From the NCBI GenBank assembly GCA_011390985.1, contig JAABRJ010000055.1, positions 1 through 6,960 of the forward strand: 6,960 bases of DNA, written 5' to 3'. The notes under the pieces were generated by a model. That model was not told where the DNA came from. It did not search any database and saw only the letters and a program-made list of their open reading frames with translations. Shown here piece by piece: positions 5,873-6,960 of this stretch; position 1 is the stretch's first letter, and each line of letters begins with the position of its first letter. The stretch comes from Desulfobacteraceae bacterium (GTDB lineage: Bacteria; Desulfobacterota; Desulfobacteria; Desulfobacterales; JAABRJ01). Made by a program: the position numbers and the translations under genes.

Positions 5873-6646
5873 ATGATAAAAATCGTTATCGACGACCGCG
5901 AGTTCGAAGCCAAAGAGGACATGACCGTTCTGGAGGTTGCGCGCGCCAAAGGCATCCGGATTCCAACCCTCTGTTTTCACCCGGCCCTCAAACCTTCGGG
6001 CGCCTGCAAGCTCTGCGCGGTGGAGGTACCGCTGCACAGCGGCAAAACCGGCACCCTGCTCTCCTGCATCCTCAAGGTCAAAGACGGCCTGGTGGTCAAG
6101 ACCCAATCCGAAAGCGTCTTCAAGGCGCGCACCAAGGCTTTTCGCAACCTGCTGCAGATGGCGCCTCAATCCGAAAAAATCCGGCAGCTGGCCGAGGCGT
6201 TCGATATCGACCTGGGGCCGCGGCCCGACGGCTGCATTCGCTGCCGTCTGTGCATCCGGGTTTGCAAGGAAATCGTCGGCCCCGGTGCGCTCAAGATGGT
6301 GCCGCGCGAGGGCCGCAACTTCGTGGTGCCCGTGGAGGGCCTTTGCATCGGCTGCGGCACCTGCGCCAACCTCTGCCCGACCGGGGTCATCTGTGTTGTG
6401 GACACGGATGACGTTCGCACCATCAGCATCCGCGACGAGGTTATCGGCCAGCACCCCCTGATGATCTGTGAAGGCTGCGGCAAGCGCTTCGCAACCCCCC
6501 GCTTTATGGACTACATTCATAAACGCACCCTGCCGCACCCGGACGTCAAGATCCACCACCGCTATTGTCCCACCTGTGCCAAGCTCTTTTCGGACCGGGT
6601 GCAGACCACCCGGGAACACCCCCTGAAACCCCCCCGGGCGTTCTAA
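5873..6646 (+). CDS. NuoG/HoxU-like iron-sulfur protein (2Fe-2S plus two 4Fe-4S) with CxxC tail
   Basis: This 257-residue protein begins with a 2Fe-2S ferredoxin domain of the NuoG type (C34-x10-C45-x2-C48-x16-C65). Residues 82-115 keep the helix that normally precedes the His-Cys 4Fe-4S site, but its ligands are absent, so that cluster is predicted missing. Two 4Fe-4S sites follow: C121/124/127/131 and C158/161/164/168. The tail has C199/C202 and C232/C235, colinear with the end of the flavoprotein of gene 3. It is about the length of diaphorase gamma subunits (HoxU) and far shorter than NuoG; the large NuoG molybdopterin-like part is missing. The ATG at 5873 matches where the family domain starts; a GTG at 5834 would add 13 residues and has AAAGG nearby, so the start is less certain than the gene. 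It probably wires the flavoprotein to the molybdoenzyme in the cytoplasm. Confidence 0.9.
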   Translation: MIKIVIDDREFEAKEDMTVLEVARAKGIRIPTLCFHPALKPSGACKLCAVEVPLHSGKTGTLLSCILKVKDGLVVKTQSESVFKARTKAFRNLLQMAPQSEKIRQLAEAFDIDLGPRPDGCIRCRLCIRVCKEIVGPGALKMVPREGRNFVVPVEGLCIGCGTCANLCPTGVICVVDTDDVRTISIRDEVIGQHPLMICEGCGKRFATPRFMDYIHKRTLPHPDVKIHHRYCPTCAKLFSDRVQTTREHPLKPPRAF

Positions 6647-6752
6647 CCCCAGGCGCCCGCCGCTAAAGCTCCCGTTTCCGAGTCGCCCGTGCGAAAGGTC
6701 CTTGCTTAAACGGGTCGCCGGTGGCATAAATTCAGGTGATGGGAGTTGCGGC
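6647..6752 (+). promoter_or_regulatory. Spacer with possible promoter for the downstream lipoprotein gene
   Basis: The 106-nt gap separates the redox block from the next gene. TTGCTT (6702-6707) and CATAAA (6725-6730) are 17 bp apart and could be a sigma-70-like promoter, though both match the consensus only partly. GGAG at 6742-6745 is the likely Shine-Dalgarno of the next gene. An inverted repeat, CCCGTTT 6671-6677 / AAACGGG 6708-6714, has a 30-nt loop and no T-run, so no clear terminator is visible. Confidence 0.3.
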
Positions 6753-6960
6753 ATGAAGTCATTTTTTTGGAGTCTTTTAGCTTTTGCCTGCCTGGTGACG
6801 ACCGCTTGCGACCCGCAGGAGACACCCTTTGCGGTGGACCTGTCCAATCGCGAGCCGGTGCGGGTCGTCGAAGACCCGGGGGCGATGACCTATGCCTATC
6901 TGCCCCAATACGCCCACAAGGCCTCCCACCAGCGGCACCGTCTTCTGGTGGCCCACCTCC
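6753..6960 (+). CDS. Lipoprotein N-terminus, possible PhnD-type periplasmic binding protein (partial)
   Basis: Only the first 69 codons are present; the gene runs off the window end. Residues 1-19 form a short signal: K2, a hydrophobic stretch at 4-15, then a cysteine at 19 after TTA, with D20 next. C13 is a second, less likely lipidation site because the hydrophobic part would be very short. After a linker, residues about 46-69 (TYAYLPQY, then QRHRLLVAHL) resemble the first strand and helix of phosphate/phosphonate-type (PhnD-like) substrate-binding proteins, some of which sit beside sensor kinases. That family call is tentative. GGAG at 6742-6745 lies 7 nt before the ATG. The different cellular location, the 106-nt spacer and the AT-rich start suggest it is not part of the redox complex. 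Confidence 0.65.
   Translation, partial: MKSFFWSLLAFACLVTTACDPQETPFAVDLSNREPVRVVEDPGAMTYAYLPQYAHKASHQRHRLLVAHL

Noticed and set aside
6671..6714. Intrinsic terminator after the redox block
   Set aside because: The CCCGTTT/AAACGGG repeat has a 30-nt loop, only seven pairs and no following T-run.
5846..6847. 333-codon minus-strand open frame opposite the NuoG-like gene and the lipoprotein start
   Set aside because: Shadow spanning two + strand genes and the spacer between them; no motif or plausible start context.
1..6960. CRISPR array, tRNA or rRNA gene, transposase or insertion-sequence ends
   Set aside because: No regularly spaced direct repeats, RNA gene signatures, transposase-like frames or terminal repeats were seen by eye.

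Overview
The window is GC-rich, densely coded on the + strand and carries six complete genes in one co-oriented block (139-6646), then the start of a seventh, probably separately transcribed gene (6753 to the window end). The gene set is a soluble molybdopterin enzyme with several iron-sulfur proteins, a GltD-type flavoprotein and NuoG-like pieces. Together with the GC-rich codon use, it suggests an anaerobic bacterium, most likely a Desulfobacterota (deltaproteobacterial) sulfate reducer or relative. That placement is inference; there is no rRNA or other marker gene in the window.

Layout: (1) 1-138, an AT-richer leader with a near-perfect 30-bp dyad at 50-79. (2) 139-2223, the catalytic subunit of a molybdopterin oxidoreductase of the thiosulfate/polysulfide reductase (PhsA/PsrA) type, with Cys as predicted Mo ligand and no Tat signal. 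(3) 2311-2826, its four-cluster ferredoxin subunit. (4) 2895-5051, a 718-residue fusion: a cysteine-less remnant resembling the NuoF C-terminal domain, a GltD/NfnB-type FAD-NAD(P)H oxidoreductase, and a two-cluster ferredoxin with a CxxC...CxxC tail. (5) 5131-5343, a 70-residue SH3-like small protein. (6) 5375-5824, a two-CBS-domain protein. (7) 5873-6646, a NuoG/HoxU-like protein with one 2Fe-2S and two 4Fe-4S sites and the same CxxC...CxxC tail as gene 3. (8) 6753 onward, the N-terminus of a lipoprotein, possibly a PhnD-type binding protein, cut by the window end.

Interpretation: the first six genes look like one cytoplasmic electron-transfer complex. NAD(P)H would meet the GltD-type FAD domain of gene 3. 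Electrons would pass through the many Fe-S clusters of genes 3, 6 and 2 to the Mo site of gene 1, or in reverse. There is no membrane anchor, no quinone-reactive subunit, no canonical NuoE and no intact NuoF. The layout resembles a complex I/diaphorase N-module in which the NuoF FMN/NADH core has been replaced by a GltD-type flavoprotein. The CBS protein is a candidate nucleotide-sensing regulator and the SH3-like protein a candidate assembly or regulatory factor. The substrate of the molybdoenzyme cannot be read from the sequence; a sulfur compound is the nearest family analogy.

Three intergenic gaps inside the block contain GC-rich stem-loops without a T-tract, so they look like mRNA processing or stability elements rather than terminators.
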